From the NCBI RefSeq assembly GCF_005280735.1, contig NZ_CP040078.1, forward strand, positions 1,922,001 through 1,986,000: a DNA stretch of 64,000 nt, given 5' to 3'. Position numbers and translations under genes: made by a program. Within the stretch, counting starts at the first letter, position 1; each line of letters opens with the position of its first letter. Shown in pieces: positions 1-8,454 of the stretch. The stretch is from Trinickia violacea (lineage in GTDB: Bacteria; Pseudomonadota; Gammaproteobacteria; Burkholderiales; Burkholderiaceae). The notes beneath the pieces are model-generated. The model was not told the origin of the DNA. It searched no databases and saw only the letters and a program-made list of their open reading frames with translations.

Positions 1-858
1 CAAGGGCAGTTGCTCGCGGACCTCGACACCCCTGAAATCGATCAGGAACTCGCGCAAGCCGTCGCACAGCGCGACCAGACGAACGTCAGCCTCGGCCTCG
101 CGAAAACATCGTACGAACGCTGGCAGCAATTGCGCCAGCGCGACGCGGTTTCGCAACAGGAGCTCGACGAGCGGCAGAGCGCATACAACCAGGACGTCGC
201 GAATCTCGCCGCGGCAAACGCCAACGTGCAACGTCTGCAGCAGCTCGAGTCGTTCAAGCGGATCGTCGCGCCGTTCACGGGCGTGATCACGCAGCGCAAC
301 GTCGATGTCGGCGACCTGATCGACGCGGGCAGCGGCACGAGCCGCGCGCTGTTCGCGCTCGCGCAGGCGGACCCGCTGCGCGTGTACGTGCAGATGCCGC
401 AGGCGTACTCGCAGAACGTGAAGGTCGGCATGCAGGTGGTGGTGACGCAAGCCGAGCTGGCAGGCCAGCCATTCCACGGGACGATCACGCACATTGCCGG
501 CGCGATCGACGTGCCGACCCGTTCGCTGCAGCTCGAAGTGACGCTGCCGAATCCGGACGGCAAGCTGCGCCCGGGCGCCTATGTGCAGGTGGCGGTGCCG
601 TCGACCGAGCACGCGCGGCTGCTCGTGCCGGATAACGCGCTCTTGTTCCGTGCCGAAGGGCCGCGTCTGGCGGTCGTCGATGCGAACGGCGAGGTGCATC
701 TGCGCAAGATCGTGATCGCGCAGGACCTGGGACAGAACCTCGAAATCGAAAGCGGCATCGAGCCGACCGACAAGGTGATCGTGAACCCGAGCGATTCGAT
801 CTCGGACGGCGACCACGTGACGATCGCGCCCGCTTCGACCGACAAGGAGCTGTCGTGA
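1..858 (+). CDS. RND efflux periplasmic adaptor (MFP/HlyD family), 5' end missing
   Basis: Membrane-fusion subunit expected to bridge an inner-membrane RND pump and the outer-membrane channel encoded next. The frame is open from base 1, so the true start lies outside the window and about 285 residues are visible. They show the second half of the alpha-helical hairpin (Gln/Ala-rich, around residues 10-80), the returning half of the lipoyl/barrel-sandwich domain (RIVAPFTGVITQRNVDVGDL), a beta-barrel region (GQPFHGTITHIAGAID) and a membrane-proximal C-terminal domain. The stop overlaps the next start as TGATG, so the two are translationally coupled. The following CusRS-like regulators suggest metal or drug export, but the substrate cannot be read from the sequence. 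Confidence 0.9.
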   Translation, partial: QGQLLADLDTPEIDQELAQAVAQRDQTNVSLGLAKTSYERWQQLRQRDAVSQQELDERQSAYNQDVANLAAANANVQRLQQLESFKRIVAPFTGVITQRNVDVGDLIDAGSGTSRALFALAQADPLRVYVQMPQAYSQNVKVGMQVVVTQAELAGQPFHGTITHIAGAIDVPTRSLQLEVTLPNPDGKLRPGAYVQVAVPSTEHARLLVPDNALLFRAEGPRLAVVDANGEVHLRKIVIAQDLGQNLEIESGIEPTDKVIVNPSDSISDGDHVTIAPASTDKELS

Positions 859-2414
859 TGCGCGCACGCCGCTTCGTGGCACCGCGATTGCCGCATTTGC
901 CGCGTGTGCCGCATTTGCCTGTTAGGCCGCCGCTCGGCGCGGTCGCGGCGTTGTGCGCGGTGACGCTCGCGGCCTGCACGGTCGGGCCCGATTACAAGGC
1001 GCCGCAGACCGAGGCGCCTGAAGCGTGGCGCACCGATTCGTACTGGCGCGTCGCCACGCCGTCGCATGCGCCGCTCGCGCTCGACTGGTGGCAGATGTAC
1101 GGCGACTCGACGCTCAACGACCTCGAAACGCAAGCGCTCGCGCAGAACCAGACGCTCGCCGCGGCGGTCGCGCACTACGAGCAGGCGAAGGCGACGCTCA
1201 AGTTCACGTCGGCGCAGCAGATTCCCGAAGTCGATTTGTCGGGGCAGGCCGATCGCCTGAAGATCTCGCGCAACCGCCCGGTGAGCTCCTACACGGTGCC
1301 GAATCAGTCGACGGTGCAGAACCAGCTCCAGCTCGGCCCGTCGATCAACTACGACACCGATTTGTTCGGCCGCATCCGGCGCGAAGTCGAGGGCGCGAAA
1401 GCGTCGGCCGAGCAGTCGCGCGACGATCTCGCGAACGCGCGCCTCGTGCTCACGACTGACCTCGCCACCGACTACTACTCGCTGCGCGAACTCGATGCCG
1501 AAATCGACGTGCTGAACCAATCGGTGGTGCTGCAGCAAAAGGCGCTCGACTACGTCAATTCGGAGCATGAGTTGGGCTCGGTGTCCGGGCTCGATGTCGC
1601 GCAGCAGCAATCGGAGCTCGATTCGACGAAGGTTCAGGCGACGCTGCTCATCAACACGCGCGCGCAGTTCGAACACGCGATTGCGGCGCTCGTCGGCGTG
1701 CCGGCGCCGCAGTTCTCGATCGAACCGAAGGTGCTGGCGATGACGGTGCCCGCGATTCCGCTCGGCGTGCCGAGCGATCTGATGCAGCGGCGTCCTGACA
1801 TTGCGTCTGCGGAACGCTCGATGGCGGCGGCGAATGCGCAGATCGGCGTGCAGAAAGCGGCGTTTTTCCCGAGCCTGACGCTGACGCCGGGCATCGGCTG
1901 GGAGAGCACGAATTTCGCGAGCCTGCTGAGCGCTCCGAGCCTGTTCTGGACCATCGGCGGCACGGTCGGCCAGGTGCTGTTCGACGGCGGGCGGCGCGCG
2001 GCGAACGTGAAGTTCGCGAGCGAGGGCTATCAGGCGGCGGAGGCGACGTATCGCCAGACGGTGTTGAATGCGTTCCAGCAGGTGCAGGACGGCGTGACCG
2101 GCTTGTCGGTGCTCGACGATGCGTCGAAGCAATCGCATGCTGCCGTGGGCGATGCACAGAAGCTGCTGCAGCTCGCGAACGATCGCTATTCCGGCGGCCT
2201 CGTCGCGTATCTGAACGTGATCGACGCGCAGCAGTCGCTTTTGACGAGCGAGCGCCAGGACGTGCAGATTCACGGGCAGCAAATGACGCTTTCGGTGGCG
2301 CTCGTCAAGGCGCTCGGCGGCGGGTGGGACGTGAAGGCGCCCGACGCCGGGAATCCTTCGCAGGCGGCGAAGCCGGATGAAGCGCAACGCACGGCGGCGC
2401 TTCCGCAGAATTAA
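858..2414 (+). CDS. NodT/OprM-family outer-membrane efflux lipoprotein
   Basis: TolC-like outer-membrane channel of a tripartite efflux pump. A lipoprotein signal ends at LAAC (Cys40) and is followed by TVGPDYKAP, the typical NodT/OprM mature start. Two duplicated coiled-coil OEP domains follow, with conserved pieces such as LGVPSDLMQRRPDIASAE and a C-terminal YLNVIDAQQSLL. Length (518 aa) is near the family norm apart from an unusually long, His/Pro-rich stretch (LPHLPRVPHLP) before the hydrophobic signal core. The ATG at 858 is chosen because it overlaps the upstream stop; a GTG at 855 is also possible. It is the last gene of the efflux operon. Confidence 0.92.
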   Translation: MRARRFVAPRLPHLPRVPHLPVRPPLGAVAALCAVTLAACTVGPDYKAPQTEAPEAWRTDSYWRVATPSHAPLALDWWQMYGDSTLNDLETQALAQNQTLAAAVAHYEQAKATLKFTSAQQIPEVDLSGQADRLKISRNRPVSSYTVPNQSTVQNQLQLGPSINYDTDLFGRIRREVEGAKASAEQSRDDLANARLVLTTDLATDYYSLRELDAEIDVLNQSVVLQQKALDYVNSEHELGSVSGLDVAQQQSELDSTKVQATLLINTRAQFEHAIAALVGVPAPQFSIEPKVLAMTVPAIPLGVPSDLMQRRPDIASAERSMAAANAQIGVQKAAFFPSLTLTPGIGWESTNFASLLSAPSLFWTIGGTVGQVLFDGGRRAANVKFASEGYQAAEATYRQTVLNAFQQVQDGVTGLSVLDDASKQSHAAVGDAQKLLQLANDRYSGGLVAYLNVIDAQQSLLTSERQDVQIHGQQMTLSVALVKALGGGWDVKAPDAGNPSQAAKPDEAQRTAALPQN

Positions 2415-2514
2415 TCGATTCGGAAGCGCCGGAATTGACTGAAGTGCAAAGCGAGGCGGCTAGCGTAAGACGCCAAGTGTCAGGAGAGCAGAAGGAGAGA
2501 GACACTGCGTTTCA

Positions 2515-2520
2515 TATAAT
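2515..2520 (+). promoter_or_regulatory. Candidate -10 element upstream of the CusR-like regulator
   Basis: A perfect TATAAT lies 26 bases before the regulator's ATG, inside the 132-base gap after the outer-membrane channel gene. No matching -35 TTGACA is visible at the right spacing, so this may be an activator-dependent promoter or chance. The regulator may also be read through from the efflux operon. Confidence 0.35.
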
Positions 2521-2546
2521 CAAATAGCGCAGACGAGGGATACGCA

Positions 2547-3230
2547 ATGAAATTACTGATCGTGGAAGACGAGCACAAGGTCGTCGATTACCTGCGCTCC
2601 GGTTTGACCGAGCAGGGCTGGGTGGTGGATGTCGCGATGGATGGCGAAGAGGGCACGCATCTCGCGATCGAGTTCGACTATGACGTCATCGTGCTCGACG
2701 TGATGCTGCCCAAGCGCGACGGTTTCTCCGTGCTGAAATCGTTGCGCGCACACAAGCCGACGCCGGTCATCATGCTGACCGCGCGCGATCAGATCAACGA
2801 CCGCGTGCGCGGCCTGCGCGAAGGGGCGGACGACTATCTGACCAAGCCGTTCTCGTTCCTCGAACTGGTCGAGCGTCTGCATGCGCTCGCGCGGCGCACG
2901 CGCTCGCAGGAATCGACGCTGATCTCAGTGGGCGATTTGTATGTCGATCTGATCGGCCGCCGCGCGAGCCGCGATGGCGTGCGGCTCGATCTGACCGCCA
3001 AGGAATTTCAGTTGCTCTCGGTGCTCGCGCGCCGGCAGGGCGATATTCTGTCGAAGACGGCGATCACCGAGCTCGTCTGGGACGTGAATTTCGACAGCCA
3101 CACCAACGTCGTCGAAACGGCCATCAAGCGCCTGCGCGCGAAGCTCGACGGCCCGTTCCCGACCAAGCTGCTGCACACGGTGCGCGGCATGGGCTACGTG
3201 TTGGAAGTGCGCGAAGAGGCAGAGACGTGA
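2547..3230 (+). CDS. OmpR/CusR-type heavy-metal response regulator
   Basis: DNA-binding response regulator of the CusR/CzcR/IrlR group (227 aa). The receiver domain (residues 1-115) has the acidic pair at EDE, the phospho-acceptor Asp in VIVLDVMLPKRDG (near residue 51), Thr in MLTARD and Lys in LTKPFSF. A winged-helix output domain follows (LTAKEFQLLSVLARRQGDI through LLHTVRGMGYVLE). A GAGGG sequence precedes the ATG. The partner kinase starts 49 bases downstream. Adjacency to the efflux operon suggests it controls that pump; the inducing signal is unknown. Confidence 0.93.
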   Translation: MKLLIVEDEHKVVDYLRSGLTEQGWVVDVAMDGEEGTHLAIEFDYDVIVLDVMLPKRDGFSVLKSLRAHKPTPVIMLTARDQINDRVRGLREGADDYLTKPFSFLELVERLHALARRTRSQESTLISVGDLYVDLIGRRASRDGVRLDLTAKEFQLLSVLARRQGDILSKTAITELVWDVNFDSHTNVVETAIKRLRAKLDGPFPTKLLHTVRGMGYVLEVREEAET

Positions 3231-3279
3231 ACCACCCCCACGCTCACTATCGTCCGCTGCCCCCCGAGGAGGCATCGTC

Positions 3280-4776
3280 ATGAACCCTTCGATCGCGCGG
3301 CGGCTGGCGATGATGTTCGCGCTCGTCGCGCTCTTTGTGTTCGCGCTCGTCGGCACCTGCCTCTACCTCGTGCTGCGTACGCAACTCCATAACCACCTGC
3401 GCGAATCGCTCGACGATCGCCGCGAGATCGCGCAGCTCATCGTCACGCATTCGGTGACGCCAGAAAAATGGAAGATGGCGCGCGAAAAGCTCGCGGACAT
3501 GACGCCGCGCGACGGCAGCACGCAGTATTCGGTGACGAGCTCCGATCCGCATTTCCACTACGGGCATCCGGTCACCGGGACTGAATTGTCGGAATGGATT
3601 CCCGGCTATAAGAAGATACGCCCTGCGGGCCACGGCGCAGCGGACATGCTCGTCAACACGACGACGATTCCGGCGAGCGGCGTGCGTCCGGACGTGCAAC
3701 TGCAAGTCGCCGCGTCCTGCTTGCCGAACACACGGACGCTGCGCGTCTTCGGCTTCGCATTGACCGCGCTGGTCGGGCTCGGCACGCTCGGAGTGCTGTT
3801 GCTGAGCCACTGGGTGGCGAAGCTCGGGCTCGCGCCGCTCACGCGCCTGACGCGCGATGCGCAGGCCGTCAGCCCGAACAACCGCTCGCAGCGGCTCGAT
3901 GCGCGCTCGCTGCCGCATGAATTGAACGATCTCGCGAACTCGTTCAACGGCGCGCTGGAACGGCTCGATGTCGCGTATGGGCGGCTGGAATCGTTCAACG
4001 CCGACGTCGCGCACGAATTGCGCACACCGGTCACGATCCTGATCGGCCAGACCGAAGTCGCACTGACCGCGCGCAATCGCTCGATCGAAGATTTGCGGCA
4101 TACGCTGCAATCGAATCTCGAAGAGTTCGAGCGCATGCGCGGCATCATCAACGACATGCTGTTCCTCGCGCGCGCCGATCAGGGCGAGCGGGCGACGGGG
4201 CTCGTCGAGGTGTCGCTGGCGGCGGAGGTGGGGCGCACGCTCGACTATCTCGAGATGCCGTTCGACGAGGCGCAGGTGCGGGCCGTATCGCACGGCGACG
4301 CGCGGGCGCCCGTCAATACGTCGCTGTTTGGGCGCGCCTGCACGAATCTGCTCATGAACGCACTTCAGCACTGCACGGATGGCATGACCGTGACGGTGAC
4401 GCTCGCGCGGCACAACGAGCATGTGCACATCTCGGTGGCGAACCCCGGCGAGCCGATCGATCCGGCGGCGTTGAGCCATTTGTTCGACCGCTTCTACCGT
4501 GTCGAGGCGTCGCGGACCAACAGCCGCGAGAACCACGGGCTCGGGCTCGCGATCGTGAAGGCGGTCGCCGAGATGCACGGCGGCACGGTGTACGCGGCGA
4601 GCGCAGGCGGGATCAATACGTTCGGCTTTTCGGTGGCGGCGGGAAGTGCGGAGCCGCGCGAGCCGGAACGCGAGAAGAGGGAGATCTCGGTGCCGAGGGC
4701 AGCGCCGAGCGCGGCGGTCGAGTTGGCTGCGACCGCTACGAACGCGCGCAGACTTGGCGCGCGCTCGGGGCGCTGA
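3280..4776 (+). CDS. CusS/IrlS-like heavy-metal sensor histidine kinase
   Basis: Inner-membrane kinase partner of the preceding regulator (498 aa). It has an N-terminal membrane segment (about residues 8-30), a periplasmic sensor of about 130 residues, a second membrane segment (VFGFALTALVGLGTLGVLLL), HAMP, the H-box FNADVAHELRTPVT, N-box LLMNALQHC and a G-box ENHGLGLAIVKA. The start follows a strong GAGGAGG seven bases upstream. The C-terminal 50 residues are a charged, Ala/Arg-rich extension with no recognisable domain. Confidence 0.92.
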   Translation: MNPSIARRLAMMFALVALFVFALVGTCLYLVLRTQLHNHLRESLDDRREIAQLIVTHSVTPEKWKMAREKLADMTPRDGSTQYSVTSSDPHFHYGHPVTGTELSEWIPGYKKIRPAGHGAADMLVNTTTIPASGVRPDVQLQVAASCLPNTRTLRVFGFALTALVGLGTLGVLLLSHWVAKLGLAPLTRLTRDAQAVSPNNRSQRLDARSLPHELNDLANSFNGALERLDVAYGRLESFNADVAHELRTPVTILIGQTEVALTARNRSIEDLRHTLQSNLEEFERMRGIINDMLFLARADQGERATGLVEVSLAAEVGRTLDYLEMPFDEAQVRAVSHGDARAPVNTSLFGRACTNLLMNALQHCTDGMTVTVTLARHNEHVHISVANPGEPIDPAALSHLFDRFYRVEASRTNSRENHGLGLAIVKAVAEMHGGTVYAASAGGINTFGFSVAAGSAEPREPEREKREISVPRAAPSAAVELAATATNARRLGARSGR

Positions 4777-4797
4777 TCCAGCCGCGAGTTCGACCGC

Positions 4798-6294
4798 TCA
4801 TCTCAGTTCGAGCGAAACGAAGCTGCGCGCGTTGTCGCGCTGGATCAGCAGCGCGACTTCCCTTCCTGCCTTGGCCGCAAGCGCAGCCACCTCCCGCTGC
4901 GAACTGACCGGCGTGCCGTTGAGCGACAGGATGATATCGCCGGGCTGAATGCCCGCGTTTGCGGCGGCGCCGAACACGCCGTCCACGATCAAGCCGCGTG
5001 CGACGCCCGTTGCGCGCAACTCCGCCGCCGTCATCGGATGCGCGACCAAGCCGAGGCGGTCTCCCGCGCCGGCGTCGCTTTGCCGAGGACCCAGGTCCTC
5101 GTCAGCCGCGCTTGCGCCGCTGCCGACCACGATCGTCATCGGCCGGCGGTTGCGGATCAGCTTGAGCGCCATCTTGCCGCCCGTCTGCGGGTCCGCGAGG
5201 CGATCGACGAGATCGGCGGCGCGATCGATCGGCTGGTCGCCGACTTGCACGATGACGTCGCCCGGCTTGAGGCCGCTCGTGGCAGCCGGCGTCCCGGGCT
5301 CGATGGCGGTGACGAGTGCTCCCGCCGCCTGCTGCAAGCCGAATGCGCCGGCCAAACCGGGGTCGACGTCCTGCGCCTCGACGCCGAAATCGCCTCGCGA
5401 AACCATCTTGCGCTGCGTCCGCAACTGCGCGCGCACCTTGTTCGCCAAGTTGATCGGAATCGCGAACGTGAGGCTCTGGTAGCGCTCCGTGTCGGCGTAA
5501 ATCTGCTCGTGGATGCCGACCACTTCGCCCGCGCGATTGAAGATCGGACCGCCCGAGTTGTCGGGATTGATGGAGACGTCGGTCTGGTAAAACGGAAAGT
5601 TGGCGCCGTTCGGCGTCACGTGCGCGGTGGAGCTGACGATGCCGTTCGTCACGGTGTTGTCGAAGCCGTAGGGCGCGCCGATCGTCAGCACCGGTTCGCC
5701 GACACGCACGCGGGACGAGTCGCCGAGCTTGACCACGGGCAGCCGCGCGGCTTCGATCTTGATGACCGCGACGTCGTTCTGGAGGTCGGCCACCAGCACC
5801 TTGCCTTTGAACTGGCGCTTGTCGGTCAGCGTGACCGTCACTTCGTCGACGGAATCCACCACGTGGGCCGTCGTCAGAATGAAGCCGTCCGGGCTGACGA
5901 TGAAGCCGGACCCGCTGCCCGAGATCGCGCGCGGCGGGCTGTTTTGCGCATCCGTCCACGTGGCAGGCGCGCCGCGCCTGAAGAACGCGGTGAACGGATC
6001 GTCGGGATCGATCGGCGTGGGCGCTTGCGCCGACGCCGGCTGATCCGGGCCCGCCGTGCTGATGTTCACGACGGCTGGCCCATAACGTTCGACGAGGGTC
6101 GGGAAGTCGACTTGTGCCGCCGCGTTGACGCTCGTCGCTCGCATCTCTCTCGCAGGCGCGGGCGATGGGGGCATCCCAGGTGCCGGCGCGGCGCCCGCGG
6201 CGAGCGCGGTCGCGTGCATGCAGGAACATCCGGAGACAGCGAAAGCCATCACGGCGGCGTGAAGCCAGGTGCGGAAGCGGGGCGAATGGAACAC
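4798..6294 (-). CDS. Deg/HtrA-family serine endoprotease with altered oxyanion glycine
   Basis: Envelope quality-control protease: N-terminal export signal (VMAFAVSGCSC, possibly a lipobox), trypsin-like domain and two C-terminal PDZ domains (first around FGVEAQDVDPGLAGAF, second ending SFVSLELR). Catalytic His is in LTTAHVVDS and Asp in NDVAVIKIE. The Ser lies in INPDNSGGPIF, where HtrA proteins normally have INPGNSGGP: the oxyanion-loop Gly two residues before Ser is Asp. The start is GTG at 6294, six bases after a GGAGG; an in-frame start 15 codons earlier lacks a ribosome site. It converges on the CusS-like gene with a 21-base gap. Activity may be altered by the Gly-to-Asp change. Confidence 0.9.
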   Translation of the reverse strand: MFHSPRFRTWLHAAVMAFAVSGCSCMHATALAAGAAPAPGMPPSPAPAREMRATSVNAAAQVDFPTLVERYGPAVVNISTAGPDQPASAQAPTPIDPDDPFTAFFRRGAPATWTDAQNSPPRAISGSGSGFIVSPDGFILTTAHVVDSVDEVTVTLTDKRQFKGKVLVADLQNDVAVIKIEAARLPVVKLGDSSRVRVGEPVLTIGAPYGFDNTVTNGIVSSTAHVTPNGANFPFYQTDVSINPDNSGGPIFNRAGEVVGIHEQIYADTERYQSLTFAIPINLANKVRAQLRTQRKMVSRGDFGVEAQDVDPGLAGAFGLQQAAGALVTAIEPGTPAATSGLKPGDVIVQVGDQPIDRAADLVDRLADPQTGGKMALKLIRNRRPMTIVVGSGASAADEDLGPRQSDAGAGDRLGLVAHPMTAAELRATGVARGLIVDGVFGAAANAGIQPGDIILSLNGTPVSSQREVAALAAKAGREVALLIQRDNARSFVSLELR

Positions 6295-6435
6295 AACACA
6301 CCTCCAAGGTGGTCGTATGCCGGGAGCCTGGCGCCACACGTATTGGGCACCGGTGGGCTGACAAGCACGGTGGCTGAATTATTTCGCGCACCGTCGCCGT
6401 CGACTGTGATGCAGCACACCGAGGCGGTAGAAAAT

Positions 6436-7212
6436 TTATTCGATGTGCGCAACAAAGCCCGATTGATCCGGTGCGAATTCGGGGCGCAACGTGAGTGCCG
6501 GAATCTCGTACGCCCCGGCGTTCTGCGGGCGATACGGAATCGGCGTCGTGGTCGCGAGCGCATCGAGCCGCTTGCCGAGCGCGTCGCTGATCTCTGCGTA
6601 GCGCGCTTGGTCGATTCGACCGGTCCGGTACACGACGAACGGCGGCAATACGTCGAAGCCCGGGTAATAGAGGACGCCGTGCTGAATCGGAAACAGCACG
6701 TCGTCGATCGGGCCGTTGATGCCGCGCGCGCTGTAGTGAGACTCCCATCCGCCCGTCGTGACGACGAGCATCGCGCGCTTGCCGGCCAGCATGCCTTCGC
6801 CATAGCGGTCGCCCCAGCGTGCCTCGGAGTGTTCGCCGACGCCATACCCGAAGCCGTATGCGTAGACGCGCTCGACCCAGCCCTTCAGGATCGCCGGCAT
6901 CGAGAACCACCACAGCGGAAACTGCAGGATGACGGCATCGGCCCAGCGCAGCTTGTCCTGTTCGCGTGCGATGTCGTCGCTCTGCAGCCCATGCTCGAAC
7001 GCGTGCTTGGAGTCGAGCGAGGGATGGAAGCGCTCCTCGGATACGCGGTGCGTGCTGTCGTTCGCGTCGAGCGTGGTTTTCCAATTCATCGCGTACAGAT
7101 CGGAAACCTGCACGGTGTGTCCGGCATTTTCGAGGCGCTTCACTGTGAAGTCTTTGAGCGAGCCGTTCAATGACTTGGGTTCGGGATGGGCATAGACGAG
7201 CAGAACATTCAT
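6436..7212 (-). CDS. NAD(P)H dehydrogenase (quinone), flavodoxin-fold
   Basis: FMN/FAD-dependent two-electron reductase of the NQO1/MdaB/KefF superfamily (258 aa). Visible are the nucleotide-binding start MNVLLVYAHPEPKSLNGSL, the loop LQFPLWWFSMPAILKGWVERV and the glycine motif VTTGGWESHYSARG. Such enzymes reduce quinones and electrophiles and protect against redox cycling. It is transcribed away from the LysR-type gene at 7307, which is probably its regulator. Confidence 0.9.
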   Translation of the reverse strand: MNVLLVYAHPEPKSLNGSLKDFTVKRLENAGHTVQVSDLYAMNWKTTLDANDSTHRVSEERFHPSLDSKHAFEHGLQSDDIAREQDKLRWADAVILQFPLWWFSMPAILKGWVERVYAYGFGYGVGEHSEARWGDRYGEGMLAGKRAMLVVTTGGWESHYSARGINGPIDDVLFPIQHGVLYYPGFDVLPPFVVYRTGRIDQARYAEISDALGKRLDALATTTPIPYRPQNAGAYEIPALTLRPEFAPDQSGFVAHIE

Positions 7213-7279
7213 GGTTGGAACTCCGTGGTTTCCGTTGCTGAACGGAAGCAGAGTAGGCCGTCTCCAGGTATATTAAAAA

Positions 7280-7289
7280 TGAATATTCA
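7280..7289. promoter_or_regulatory. Palindrome TGAATATTCA in the quinone reductase/LysR divergon
   Basis: A perfect 10-base palindrome in an AT-rich patch of the 94-base gap between the two divergent genes, 18 bases before the LysR start. Its position and T-rich/A-rich symmetry fit a LysR-type regulator site. This is inference only. Confidence 0.4.
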
Positions 7290-7306
7290 GAATTACAGGT
7301 ATTGCC

Positions 7307-8200
7307 ATGATTAATTTAAGACGGCTGGACCTCAATCTGCTCGTCACGCTCGATGTGCTGCTGTCGGAGCACAACGTGACTCGCGCGGCGGAGCGCCTGA
7401 ACTTCTCGCAACCGTCGGTGAGCGTGCATCTTGCGAAGCTGCGGGATATCTTCGGCGACCCGCTGCTGCTGCCGGGCCCGCGCGGCATGCGGCCGACCGC
7501 GCGCGCCGAGGCGCTGCGCGAGCCTTTGCGCGAAGCATTGGAGGCGGTGGAGCGGGCGGTGTCGCCGGTCAGCGCGTTCGATCCCTCGGAGGCTACGCAT
7601 ACTTGGCGCGTCGCGGCGACGGACTATGGCGAGTCGACGATCGTGCTGCCCGCGTTGAGCCGCTTGCGCATGGCTGCGCCCGGAGCGCGGCTCGCCGTCC
7701 TCGAGCTGGCTCCGCCGCGCATCGCCAAGCAAGCGGAGCAGGGGGAGATCGATCTGGCGTTCCATACCACCGAGGGCGCGCCGCCAGGCCTGCGCAGACT
7801 GCCGCTTTTTACGGAGCGCTATGTGCTGGTCTGCCGCGCCGGTCATCCGCGCTTGAAACGAAAGCCGACGCTCGCGCAGTTCTGTGCGCTCGATCATGTG
7901 ATCGTCTCGCCCGACGGCGGCGGTTTTTACGGCGTAACGGATGAAGCGCTTGCTGAAGCCGGTCTCTCGCGCCGAGTGGTGCTCTCGGTCCCGCACTTTC
8001 TGTTCGTCATGTCGGTGCTGGCGAGCACCGATCTCGTCGCGATGCTGCCTGAGCGTCTCGTGCGCGACGTGAGCGCGCTGAGGGTTTTCGAAGCGCCGGC
8101 AGAGGTGCCGGGCTACGAGATGTCGATGCTCTGGCACGAACGTTCGCATCGCGATCCCGCGCATCAATGGCTGCGCGAGCAGATCGCTGATTCGGTGTGA
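7307..8200 (+). CDS. LysR-family transcriptional regulator
   Basis: 297 aa with an N-terminal winged helix-turn-helix (LDLNLLVTLDVLLSEHNVTR, then AAERLNFSQPSVSVHLAKLR) and a periplasmic-binding-protein-like effector domain (from about residue 95). The start LRRLDLNLLVTLDVLL resembles NodD/NahR-type LysR proteins. The divergent quinone reductase is the likely target; the effector is unknown. Confidence 0.92.
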   Translation: MINLRRLDLNLLVTLDVLLSEHNVTRAAERLNFSQPSVSVHLAKLRDIFGDPLLLPGPRGMRPTARAEALREPLREALEAVERAVSPVSAFDPSEATHTWRVAATDYGESTIVLPALSRLRMAAPGARLAVLELAPPRIAKQAEQGEIDLAFHTTEGAPPGLRRLPLFTERYVLVCRAGHPRLKRKPTLAQFCALDHVIVSPDGGGFYGVTDEALAEAGLSRRVVLSVPHFLFVMSVLASTDLVAMLPERLVRDVSALRVFEAPAEVPGYEMSMLWHERSHRDPAHQWLREQIADSV

Positions 8201-8454
8201 CGCGCGGACTTCGTACCCATCTCGCCGTGTCCCATTGACGACCACTTGGCTCGCCGCGCGGGCGCCGGCGAGCGAAAAGGCGCTGCCGTCTTCCCTAACA
8301 AAATATCAGTCAATCCTTACACGACTTTCGCTGTAGGGATGTGCGGCTCAAGCCGTTTACCCAGCAAAGAGAAAAGATATGAGAGACGAGGTTGCTTTGC
8401 CTTAAGCAATCGCTTCAACGAGGGCTCTAGCCATTAACGTTAGGACACGGAACC

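Noticed and set aside
8249..8273. 8-bp hairpin after the LysR gene as a terminator
   Set aside because: No T-run in either direction and GC-rich random hairpins of this size are frequent here.
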